Source: Alentia gelatinosa (taxonomy: Eukaryota; Annelida; Polychaeta; Phyllodocida; Polynoidae). From it: a stretch of 64,000 nucleotides of DNA. Each line of letters opens with the position of its first letter. The stretch's first letter is position 1. Under the pieces are notes generated by a model. That model was not told the origin of the DNA and did not search any database. It worked only from the letters and a program-made list of their open reading frames with translations. The stretch spans positions 39,597,950 through 39,661,949 of the forward strand of contig OX465579.1 in assembly GCA_950022655.1 (NCBI GenBank), given 5' to 3'. This document shows, one piece after another, positions 13,801 to 23,509 of this stretch. Both the position numbers and the translations under genes were made by a program.

Positions 13801-15530
13801 TTCCGGTGAACGAGTGGTTGCCATGGCAATAGTTACCAACCGCCTCAAGTGACTACTACCACCATCTCCCACCTCCCAACTTTCACTTTCTGCCTTAATA
13901 CTAGCCATGCGGGTAGCCATAGAGACCATACCGGGGCAGTGTGGAGAAGCAGGATGGGGTTGCAATGGAAAAGACCCAGGTAGTAAAAGACCCAGGTTGG
14001 CAGTCTCCAGGGTGTGAGGGACACCTCCCAACTACCTGCCAGCTACTGTTATGAAATGGTATGACGGGGGCCACATATGCTTTACAGTGTTAATGCTCAC
14101 AATATCCACCGGAACGGCACACCTCATTTTGGCCAATTAGATAACAAAGGACTCCTTCCTTTTTAGACCAACAAAAAAAAGGGGGAAAAAGAAATTTTAA
14201 TTGAAATTGAATTTACTGTTTATCCCTACGGCCTCCTCATTAATATGTTAAATCTGACAAATGCGCCGATTACAAAACAGATCTCCTCAAATGAACCCAA
14301 TTGCTCAGGTCAGTGAGCATGGATTATGGGGAGATACGCTGACTCATTTCACTTCTTATTACGAATTCTGCACGCCCATTGTTAACAGATCATCTGGTCT
14401 AACCAGAAGGTTTATTTCTCTCATTTCATAGCCAGAGCGAGAGAACCTTTATATGTTGATTTGATTCTAAAAGCGGCTCGAATACAGAAAGTACATATTC
14501 ATTGGACAACCATTGACATATTTCATTATTGAACACTGTCAAGGTCAACTGGTGAACCCTGGCATTGTAGGGCTTGGAGTTGTCTTTGCTCCCCCCAAGG
14601 GCTCATATGTCTAGGAAAGAGCTGCTGGCACTGCAGCTGGTACTGCAGAGTAACAGTCAGTAGGCAGAGGCCGATCCCTAAAATCGACTCCTCTTAGTCT
14701 CAGACAGGCGTTCCCCTGAAAGGTTATTACCAGTTCTTGGTCGAGAGGAGTATACGATATTATTGGATGCCATTCATATCCTCTTTCGGGGGGAAAGAAA
14801 CTGATTAATATAGGCCTGTAGGTATATCAGATCCAATCCAACTGAGAGAATTTGTAGAGAGTGTACATAATTCGCTACAGCTTCCCTGAGGAGTCCCTCA
14901 AATATGATTCTAGGAACGGATCCTATAGAAGTATTTGAGTGATGCAGTGGGTCGACTAACAGCCAAACCCCTCCTCCCGAGCTGCTCATTCCCTTTATGT
15001 ATGTGCATTCGTGATACCAGAATGACCCCCCCCCCCTCCCACTTAGAGAGCCTTTGAAGGAGTTTTCTTTTGATCCACAAACAAAATGCACAAACTGAAC
15101 TTGACTTGACGGTTAAGTTGTAAGAAAGCTTCCTCGAAAGTGTGTTTTCTAGACCATGCCACCCAGAAGAGAAGTTAATCAAAGTGGATCTACCAGACTC
15201 GCAGTAACAAGAGAATGATCACCGTTCATGAAGGCGTGTGAGGCGTGAAGGCGTGTCGCACATATAAAGGATGATACACAACCGCTGGAAATGGTGTGAG
15301 AAACATCCATTAGTATTGGTTTTATCATATGCAACTTCTGCCCATATTTAAAACTTTGTAAAATTCGGTTCTCTCATGTCTAGACCAGACATAAACAGAC
15401 ATAAACTAGTAGGTCAGATTATTCTTTCAGTTTTGGAAGAGGGAATGGTTACGTTGGATGTACAAATATTCGGCAAGTCATGTGTGTTCCGATCTATTTA
15501 TTAGTCACTTAAATATGTTTTTGACTGCAG
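10886..15530. other. Noncoding sequence upstream of first visible A exon
   Basis: The stretch 11400-12790 is strongly AT-rich and contains a repeated 14-bp quasi-palindrome, listed separately. 13640-14040 is GC-richer, with GGTTGCCATGGCAA at about 13811. A C-run lies near 15029. One TCAAGGTCA nuclear-receptor-like half site is at about 14538. No exon recognised. Confidence 0.4.
11624..12152. repeat. Cluster of quasi-palindromic 14-mers in AT-rich DNA
   Basis: Variants of GTGTTGGACAACAC occur at 11783-11796, 11801-11814, 11820-11833 and 12139-12152, with a partial one at 11624-11637. The central three are spaced 18-19 bp apart and linked by AGGGG. Surrounding sequence is AT-rich and otherwise unremarkable. 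Confidence 0.5.
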
Positions 15531-15670
15531 GATGGCAGACCAGGGGAATGACGAAACGGAGGGATTCTGTCAACTCTACCGTGGAGCAGCCTGCTCCAAG
15601 TTCCTGGCCAATAAAAGTATATTCGTCCACAATAAGCTACAACAGAGCAGAACGGAGGAGCGACTTACTG
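15531..15670 (+). CDS. Ror: Gene A exon: start of Frizzled-type CRD
   Basis: The acceptor ttttgactgcag precedes the exon and the donor gtacgt follows it. The exon encodes an acidic lead-in ([10 protein letters not shown]), then [14 protein letters not shown] with the first two CRD cysteines and an NKS glycosylation sequon. The B exon at 48181-48326 aligns over its length (GFCQMYRSAACSKF, NKSIFV, ERLTG). The exon enters with one base completing a codon, so the ATG at 15532 is an internal Met and not a credible start: it is followed by no signal peptide. A double-hairpin mobile element begins 50 bp after the donor. Confidence 0.92.
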
Positions 15671-18600
15671 GTACGTATATATTGTTTGCTCATCACTACC
15701 TTTCTCTCATATCTTTGTAATTATATAGAACGTCCTAACCATGCTGTACAATTCACAGAACGAGATGGTAATTTACGGTTTGTACGGACCGAGGCATTTA
15801 TGCCGAGTTCCGTACAAACCGTAAATTACCATCGAGTTCTGTGACTTGTACAAGCATGGTTTGACGTTATATATTTACTTTATACCCGAAATTTTAAAAA
15901 AAATCAATTTCATTTGGCTTAACAACCAATTTTTTAATAAACGTGGATGGCCGGTCCGTATTTTAGTGTACGGACCGGCGGTCCGTACAGTATCTTTACG
16001 TTATATGCCGAAACGGTGCGTATTTACAGTATATACGGCATGGGTATATAGTAATACCTGTAATAAATCAAAATATCTTTATGTGAAAAGATAACCTCAC
16101 AGAATCGGAATTACTAGTTCGAAGACGTGAGTGGAAACGTGAGGCCTGATATGGCGATGCATAAGGTTATAAATGATGTGGCAGGATTCAGTGAAAAGTG
16201 TTTAGACTACCACTAACCTACTGCTCAGATATTCAATGGTCTACTCAGAACCCTACAACATTCATAACCTTGTAGAGACAGAAGTTATATCAACATGGTG
16301 ATTTGTCATACTCATTCTCTGATGTAATAATAATCGTTCTCAGTAACTGATAATTTATCTATAAAAAGAAAATCACTGTTTTCTTGCAACGAATAAACGT
16401 CTAAGCATGAGTATTTTATCTGAATTTGTTTCCTATGATTTAAAACAAATACTATTCATAATGCAAAAAAATATCTAATCAAGAAATGACAAATCTAAAG
16501 CCGCTTGTTTGCATGCATCAACAGAAAAATAAATCAAAATCAAACATAGCACTTTTAATTTGTTCTGGTGATGCACAATTTCAAGTGCAATCAATCAACA
16601 GATCGTGTTGTGTCTCGGCAGAGAGAACAATTTGGTGCAAACACATATTGTGTCAACAAGGTCTATTGCCGACATTTATATCACTTGGCGCTACTTAATA
16701 TCCTTTTTATATATACTAATGGACATGCTGCCATCAGTTGGCCTCGTTGGTCCTCTTCGTTCAGAATATCTTATCACAGGATTGGATACATAATGGTATT
16801 GACGTTGACCTGACATTATGAGGACATTTATCAAGTCAGCAGCTTTGAGGCCTGTGTGCAGATACGACACACACTAATGCTCTGTCAGGTGGGTGCAGAT
16901 GGCTGTTGGTGCACCACCATATGTCTTCTTTCACGTCCATAGAATCCTGCTACAACATTTATAACCTTATACATCTTCACATCCAGCCACTGCATTTGTT
17001 TCCTCGGACAGTTTAAGAGATACGGCTGCGCACTTTGGCAAAGAGTAGTATAGTTGTCGATCAGACATAAAAGAAAACTCGAATTGGCTAATTGATTACA
17101 GATTATGCGCTTGGCTGACTTAGTTTGGAAGTTGTCAGAGGTGGTGGTCGGCGTTTTCCATCACTTGACAGTGATCTAAGTCCGCTTGTGTCAGGGGGCG
17201 TGGCTAGCTTTGTGCGTTGTCTGACTGACAGCCCCTGTGACCACGCCCCTCTAATGAATGACAATGGGCAGTGGCGGTGTGTGGGCCCAGTTCCCGGGTC
17301 AACTCACAACGTCCGAGTCCACAGATGTCGACTGGAAGGCAGAAATAACAAAAACACATCCCTAGCGACAAATTAACTCGCCCAGTCGGGTCGGATGACA
17401 AAGAGCAAGATGACCCAAAACGATAATCCACTTCATTCAATCTGCCTGTTACCATACACAATACATTTCTAACACAATACAATTCGATGTTTTTAAACCT
17501 GTGAGGATTGAAAACTGGGACACCTAAATTATCTTAAAATCTTGTTTAATGCGATATGTCGTTTAATTCATTTAGAAAAATAGGCCATATGCAACATTTT
17601 TCAGATCAGTTCCTAGCAGGTAGGTCCCAGAAAAACCGATGAAGCCGGATAAATATCAAGATTTGTTATTAGAGGCCTGACTCACTAGAACAGCTTTTAT
17701 CATTGTTCATGCCTTATTTTCCGCTCAATGCACCATTGCTGTTCCGAGACCACAAGCATGTCTTTGGATATTGGGGTAATCGCCCGGAAAGACACCGCTG
17801 TGTTTAAAGGCCCCATCCCAATCTCAAAGCTAAATTCAAATTTCACAGGGTTTAATAAGGGATTTTTTTTCAATTTCACAGCGGCCTTCACGATCGTCGC
17901 CACTTCGACGGAGTTGTCTCAGCGTTGTGGTCAGTTCGCCATCCAGTCGCTGTGCTTCTACTCCTTCCCGCTCTGCGACATGACGTCACGACCCCCGCGA
18001 GCACGTCACATGTGTCGTGCAGAGTGCGACATGCTGGAGAATGACCTTTGTAAGGCCGAGTATCTCATCGCTAGAAGCTCGCCCACCATGTTCGGTAAGT
18101 TCCAGTTGTCAAGACTAAAACATGAGACGGGCTCCGAAATTAAAGCTCAACCATAAATGATCTCATCACTAAACAGTCTCACACAGACTTACGTCTGATT
18201 GCACAGCCAGAGTGCATGCTCACATTATCTCCAATATGATTATTTAGTAACAACAATATATCCAATAGGATATTTCTGGTATTGGAAACCATTCACTTGT
18301 GTTCTGATAAAGGGAAAATACATTATGAATTGGGAACATTTGAGATCATGAATTCTTTTGAAACTGTCTTTGTGCGGAATATCTCCGGCTAGCACCTTTT
18401 TACGATTCAACACAATCGTGCGTTTGTAATGGGGTAAAATCCTGCATTTTGGCACAACACTATATTCGATCTTAGTGTGCCCCCACCTTCCATATGTATT
18501 TCCTTCTTTCTCGTAAAACTCCATGTATGTCTCAAACAGAAACACAAGGTAGGCGGAAGAGACAGTAATTGCGAGCGCCCCCACCCCCCCCCCCCCCCCG

Positions 18601-21600
18601 CCCCTCTTTATAGGATCCGTAACGCATCTGCGTATCCAATTTCTGCCAATGAGAACAGCTTACATTCATTATCATACATTTGGCCTAAAGGATGCTCAGG
18701 TGTAATATCTTTCTTACGTTATACACATAAACCTTTCCCTGGAGCTTTTGATGAATTGATATAATCATGCATGTCTTGGATAAGCAAGTCGTTAAATCAT
18801 GATATAGAAAAATGGTAATACGCTATAAAGTCATATGGATTCTATGACAAACAAAGAGATAAACATGTCTATCCTTATTAGAAACAGCGCTCCTTCTCAG
18901 AAAATTTGATTTGATTATGTGTAAAGGAGAATACTGGGGTTGTGGCATCTTGTTATATTATTTGATTCTATAGAATAACATAAGAAGGGTCAAAATAGTT
19001 CTCCATCATCTAGTTATATGTGGCACGTGCCCAAATATTATTTGTAAATTTTCGATCAAATGCTTACTTACCTTCATGACACTTCTGATATGCATATTAT
19101 ATAGTTTATCAATAGGGATAATATGTATACGATACATGTACAAAGCTGTGTTATGTCGTATTTATATCACATGGTTTATACGGTCGTACTCGTCTATTCT
19201 GAATATCACATCCCACTCAGCTCCGCTTCACTAACCTTCATGAGATACTCTCGAGCTCGTTTATCTTTAAAAAGTAGAACACATACACTTGTGCAGATAT
19301 AAAATATTCATATGGTTCTCCTATGATAGGATACATATAATATCCAACGTCCAATATCAAATATACCTAAAGACTCCTCGATTACAAGAGGAAAAGACGA
19401 CAACATTGAACGATATCTGATATCATCTCACTGTCATATATGGAAATAGCTATCGCCTAGAAACTGAGACAACGGGAGTTCCGAGTGACGCAGCCATAAC
19501 GGTGGCTACGACAAGTTCCTGAATTCACACTACCGTTTCTATGACCAGGCCCCATCATATTTAGGTGGCGGGTCGTGGTTCTCCGCTCACCGGGGAGACT
19601 TCTCCTAGAAGCACACCTGTCATGACCGGGAGTCCTTTCAGAAGGACACCTCGGGACAAGCAAGAGGCCGTCACCTGATACCCTCAGCCCGGTCCCCAGC
19701 CCACACAGCATCCACACATACTTAAAGCATCAGCTTTCTACCCAATCGTCTGTCGATGCACACTATGACATTTCCACATCACGACCTAAACTTTTATCTC
19801 AACTTTTACATTACGCCCTTTCTTCTATTGAGCGTCCGTCAATACCCGGAAGTCCACGGCTGGAAAAGAAAAGGTAGTAAAATCAGGTTTACGTCGTGGT
19901 CGCGAGTAGCACTACAATGTAACCGTAGACAGGCGTGGCCATTGTCATGGTGAAAGCTGATATTGCAGCTAAAACTCATATATCGACAATAAATTGGTCG
20001 TTTCCCCGCCATTCGTGGTGCATTTCTTTTCGCAAGGAGCGCTCCAAATAATGTAGACAGGCATGATTGGAATAGGAAATTGTGTTATATGAGACAGGGA
20101 GAAGGGCTTGGGGTGGGCAGGTGGGAAGTGTATGGAATAGAAGTAATATATTGAATTTACATTGAACTGTGGATGAGCAGTGTCATGAGGTAGCTGCGTA
20201 ACCATCGAGGTCATGATATGATACTTGTAAAGTATCAATCAGGACATCCCCCGCGCTTACTTTCTATATATAAATTCCCAATACATTCAGGGAAATTTAC
20301 ATTTTATAAATACAATAGGATGTAGATAGGATGTAATCTCCCAAAGGCAGTTTTCATAATAACAGATGAATACATCAGTTTTCATGATGTTGTTATCTAA
20401 TCCCTTGACACAACAGATTGGATTAAAAACACTGATCAAAGCCACCATCATTTTGTGTGTTTCTTTTGACGATTCTGAGCGAATGTTGTTATTTGATACT
20501 GATATCATTATCGTATTTTCACGTGTTCCTTATAGGTAACCGTCAATTGGTGCTCCCTGATTGCCTGGAGTTACCGGAGGCTACCTCACCGGAGGCAAAC
20601 AACTGTGTGAGCATTGGAGTGCCCATGCCCACTGTCTTCAACCCGCGTAAGTATCATACACGCAATGCATATGTCTAAAGGACAATTACCTCCATTAAGG
20701 GGTGCGACCTTTGCACGGAATGAACTAATTCATCAATTAATCGCGTGTTTGTATTTAAGGGTGAATGGCAGCTGAATGCCAGAGGCAGATTACTAAGTAC
20801 CATCTCCATTATACCTGCAGTGACAATACTATTGGAGTTTGTTTCTGGAACAAGTTCCCTTTACCAGGCTCCAATTACGAATATTTCCCTGGCTAAGTTA
20901 CAATCTTTTTTAATTGTTGTCTTTTGGATGGAAAGGCATTGCTATTATGATTGTGAATTTGAATCTGAATTGCTCAGAATGTTGTGTCTCTTTTTTCCAG
21001 ACCATCAATGTCATAACGGTAGCGGTACGGGGTATCGGGGAACTGTGAGTCTTACTCAGTCAGGATACACATGTAAGAGATGGAGTCTTACCTCATTCAC
21101 AGTGGTCCAATATCCCGAGCTAGGTAAGTCTGACATAATAATATAATGCTATACCATAGCTGCTAGCCGAACAACCAAGAAATATATCAAGCTTATATAA
21201 AATAATATATATTTATATATATATATTTATAAAGCTTTTATATACATATATATAATAAATGCATATATATGTATACCTGCTGAACTACTTACATGGGTAA
21301 GTTTGTAATGATATTTTATGAGCGGTTCTCGCTTGAACCTAAATAAAAATGTTACTGCCTTGGATGATTGCAATCAGAATCTTGTAGGTAAAGATTATAT
21401 GCTATTTTCAGGTAATCATAACTACTGTCGTAATCCTGGCAATCAAGAGGAGGGTCCCTGGTGCTTTACCACGGATAACAAGGTTAAAAAGGAGCTATGT
21501 GCCGTCCCCAAATGCAGTCTGTGTAAGTTGAACTAGAAATACTGAAGTTTTGTAATTATAATTAAGATCGATATACTTTCTCCTTATGATATGTATCAAA

Positions 21601-23509
21601 TAACGATAGGCTTCAATGGCCATCATCCAAGTTTATATTACATATTCTGCCATAGGATAACAAGGGGGGTTTTGATATCCAAGAAAGCTCTGGCCCCTAA
21701 TTTAAAAGAATCAATCAATATCTAATCAATAGTATTACCTACCAGTTACTCTCATATCTAGTTTACTAACAAAAAAATTAATGAAAAAAGTGTGCTAATT
21801 GGATGTTTTTTGTATTCATCTTCATTGCAGGGGAACACAAAGATGAGAACATGTCTCGGATCCTCTTGATTCTGGTGCCATCTATCGCCGTGCCCATTGC
21901 CTTGGCTCTGCTGCTGACCATCGTGTGTATGTGCAGGAGGTCCAAGCAGTACAATGGGCAGCACAAGCCCATCGGGCGCACCGCCCAGCAGTTGGAGATG
22001 GCTGCCATGGCCAACAAGGTGCCTGTCAGGGCACGGGAGTTCCCCATGGCAAACATCCGCTTCTTGCAGGAGCTTGGGGAAGGCGGATTTGGCAAAGTCT
22101 ACAAGGGAGAGTTAGCTGGCTATCACGGTGAAGGCCTCATGTCACAGGTTGCTATCAAAACTCTAAAGGATAATGCTCCAGTGAAACTCCAGACTGATTT
22201 CCGCCGTGAGGTGGATCTAATGACAGACTTGAAACACCCAAACATAGTTTGTCTTGTCGGTGTGTGTATGAAGGAGCAGCCTATGTGCATGTTGTATGAG
22301 TACATGTCCCTTGGCAACCTACATGAGTACCTCACCATGCACTCGCCTCATGCTGATGCCTCAGTCAGTGATGATGAAGGGAATGGCCAGATCCTTGACC
22401 AGACAGACCTCACATACTTTGCTCAGCAAGTGGCTGTTGGCATGGAGTACCTGGCAAACCACCATGTAGTGCATCGTGACCTAGCAACCAGGAACATCCT
22501 CGTCTGGGACAATCTTCTCATCAAGATATCTGACCTAGGTGTGTCTCGAGACAGGTATGCCATGGACTACTACAACATGCAGGGAAACTCTGTCATACCC
22601 ATACGATGGATGCCACCAGAGGCCATCCTATACAACAAGTACGGTACAGAAAGTGATGTGTGGTCCTTTGGGGTAGTGCTGTGGGAGATCTATAACTATG
22701 GCCTCCAGCCATACTATGGGTATTCCAATTCAGAGGTGATTGAGATGATAAGAGCCCGCCAGATCCTTCCCTGTCCTGAGGAGTGTCCCCAGCGGATGTA
22801 CAGCCTAATGATGGAGTGTTGGAATGAAGCTCCGTCTCATCGGCCCTCATTCAAGGTCATCCATGAACGTATGAATATGTGGAATGAGGAGTTTATGCCC
22901 AACCCCATGCACAGTTACAACTACCAGTACAACCCCATGATGTTTAATGTGCCAGTCATGGGCGGCCATGGCGTTCATTCGAGCGGTAGCGTGCACAACA
23001 GTCATCACAGCCATCATAGCAGCTCAGGCCCCAGTGGCAACACAACAACAACTGGGCTGACCGCAGGATCCCAGTCCTCCAATCCAGGTATGACCCACCT
23101 GAACTATTTACAGGCCCAACGGCCGCAGGCGGTGCAAGTGCCCAACCCACTGCCGCCGCCGCCCATGCCACCCCTGCCGAATCAGCGAGTGGGCGGTGTG
23201 GTGCCACCACCCGTTTCGTGCAATCCGGGTTTGTACAAGAAACCGTCCCCTCCTGGGTCCTTCTCCAGTCACAAATCGTCCACATCGCCGTCGTCCTCAG
23301 TGTCCAACTACAAGCCGTTGTTGTCGCACCCTGTCAACGCACCGCCCACGTCCAACCATCACCACCACCACCACCACACTCACAACCATAACAGCAACAC
23401 CGGCCTGCCCAGCCCCACCACCAGTATGAACAATTACAACAAACTGGTGAACTCTATACCCTCCTCCCCGCCCACCTACATTCCCCATACACGCACCTGC
23501 AATATGTAA
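15531..23509 (+). CDS. Ror: Gene A: ROR-family receptor tyrosine kinase, 5' incomplete
   Basis: ROR proteins are single-pass plasma-membrane receptors that bind Wnt ligands through a Frizzled-type cysteine-rich domain (CRD) and act in non-canonical Wnt signalling. Six exons join in frame (15531-15670, 17882-18094, 20536-20646, 21001-21123, 21412-21522, 21831-23509). Every exon boundary falls after the first base of a codon except the 5' edge of the first visible exon, which begins with the last base of a codon. All introns are GT-AG. The visible product is 791 aa: CRD with all ten cysteines, kringle with six cysteines, transmembrane helix, tyrosine kinase and a Ser/His/Pro-rich tail. Signal peptide and Ig domain are missing, so 5' exons lie further upstream or outside the window. 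It is a convergent paralog of the minus-strand gene at 39414-58552. The kinase is the more divergent of the two (DLG in place of DFG). The family call is very secure; whether A is catalytically active is not known. Confidence 0.95.
15671..17881 (+). other. Gene A intron between CRD exons
   Basis: 2.2-kb intron carrying copy 2 of the double-hairpin element close to its 5' end, and a GC-rich patch (about 17130-17350) with an inverted pair of GC boxes: GGGGCGTGG at 17195-17203 and CCACGCCCC at 17241-17249. Confidence 0.8.
15721..16054. mobile_element. Double-hairpin MITE-like element, copy 2
   Basis: Same architecture and ends as the copy at 10544-10885: a long hairpin in the left half (accatgctgtacaa ... 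ttgtacaagcatggt) and a perfect GTACGGACC-GGC-GGTCCGTAC hairpin at 15968-15988. It sits 50 bp after the donor of the first visible A exon. The two copies differ by scattered substitutions and small indels. No terminal duplication was identified with certainty. Confidence 0.65.
17882..18094 (+). CDS. Ror: Gene A exon: central Frizzled-type CRD
   Basis: This 213-nt exon follows acceptor caatttcacag and ends at donor gtaagt. It encodes the heart of the [41 protein letters not shown], giving CRD cysteines three to eight. The B counterpart (43771-43980) is 210 nt with the same phase and cysteine spacing. With the flanking exons all ten cysteines expected of a Frizzled-like fold are present, so ligand binding is plausible. 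Confidence 0.95.
18095..20535 (+). other. Gene A intron within the CRD
   Basis: 2.4-kb intron with a long C run at about 18578-18604 and AT-rich sequence elsewhere. No other feature recognised. Confidence 0.8.
18578..18604 (+). repeat. Poly-C tract
   Basis: About 27 bases almost entirely C, interrupted by single A and G. The opposite strand is a G run. Confidence 0.85.
20536..20646 (+). CDS. Ror: Gene A exon: end of CRD and linker to kringle
   Basis: This 111-nt exon lies between acceptor ttccttatag and donor gtaagt. It encodes the last two CRD cysteines ([18 protein letters not shown]) and the short linker into the kringle. Paralogous to 43255-43362 (MPNCNDLPE, NCVRIGIP), with the same phase at both ends. 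Confidence 0.93.
20647..21000 (+). other. Gene A intron between CRD and kringle
   Basis: 354-bp intron with gtaagt donor and a pyrimidine-rich acceptor; nothing else seen. Confidence 0.9.
21001..21123 (+). CDS. Ror: Gene A exon: first half of kringle domain
   Basis: The exon follows acceptor ctcttttttccag and ends at donor gtaagt. It encodes [17 protein letters not shown] and SGYTCKRW, the typical N-terminal half of a ROR kringle with its first two cysteines and an NGS sequon. At 123 nt it is 15 nt shorter than the B exon (138 nt). The missing five codons fall in the variable loop after CKRW, where B has a PH.H stretch like that of other ROR kringles. Cysteines are intact. Confidence 0.94.
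21190..21285. repeat. AT-rich microsatellite in gene A intron
   Basis: Runs of TATA units with inverted AAGCTT ends lie inside the 288-bp intron that splits the kringle. Confidence 0.75.
21412..21522 (+). CDS. Ror: Gene A exon: second half of kringle domain
   Basis: This 111-nt exon encodes [18 protein letters not shown] and ELCAVPKC, the conserved C-terminal half of a kringle with cysteines three to six. The donor is gtaagt. The last base (T) joins GG of the next exon to give a Trp codon just before the transmembrane segment, and exactly the same split Trp codon occurs in gene B. Confidence 0.95.
21831..23509 (+). CDS. Ror: Gene A terminal exon: TM helix, tyrosine kinase and C-terminal tail
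   Basis: One exon encodes the whole membrane and cytoplasmic part (558 aa), from acceptor cttcattgcag to TAA at 23507. The TM helix ([19 protein letters not shown]) lies near 21860-21935. The kinase has the glycine loop GEGGFG (22076-22093), VAIK lysine (22157), alpha-C glutamate (22208), HRDLATRN (22472-22495), DLG instead of DFG (22532-22540), YAMDYY activation-loop tyrosines (from 22556), WMPPEA and DVWSFG. The tail is rich in His, Ser, Thr and Pro with [17 protein letters not shown] and a terminal block [14 protein letters not shown] that recurs in gene B, ending RTCNM. The catalytic lysine, glutamate, HRD and DxG aspartates are all present, so loss of activity cannot be inferred from DLG alone; human ROR1 and ROR2 also have DLG (recalled). 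Confidence 0.97.

Noticed and set aside
15532..15534. ATG at the start of the first visible A exon as the true start codon
   Set aside because: The exon is preceded by a good acceptor, enters mid-codon, matches an internal exon of gene B, and has no signal peptide after the ATG, which a CRD-bearing receptor needs.
23196..23488. Long frames on both strands inside the tail of gene A
   Set aside because: Shadows of the real frame, produced by repetitive His/Pro/Ser codons. The same applies to frames opposite and beside 39414-41186.
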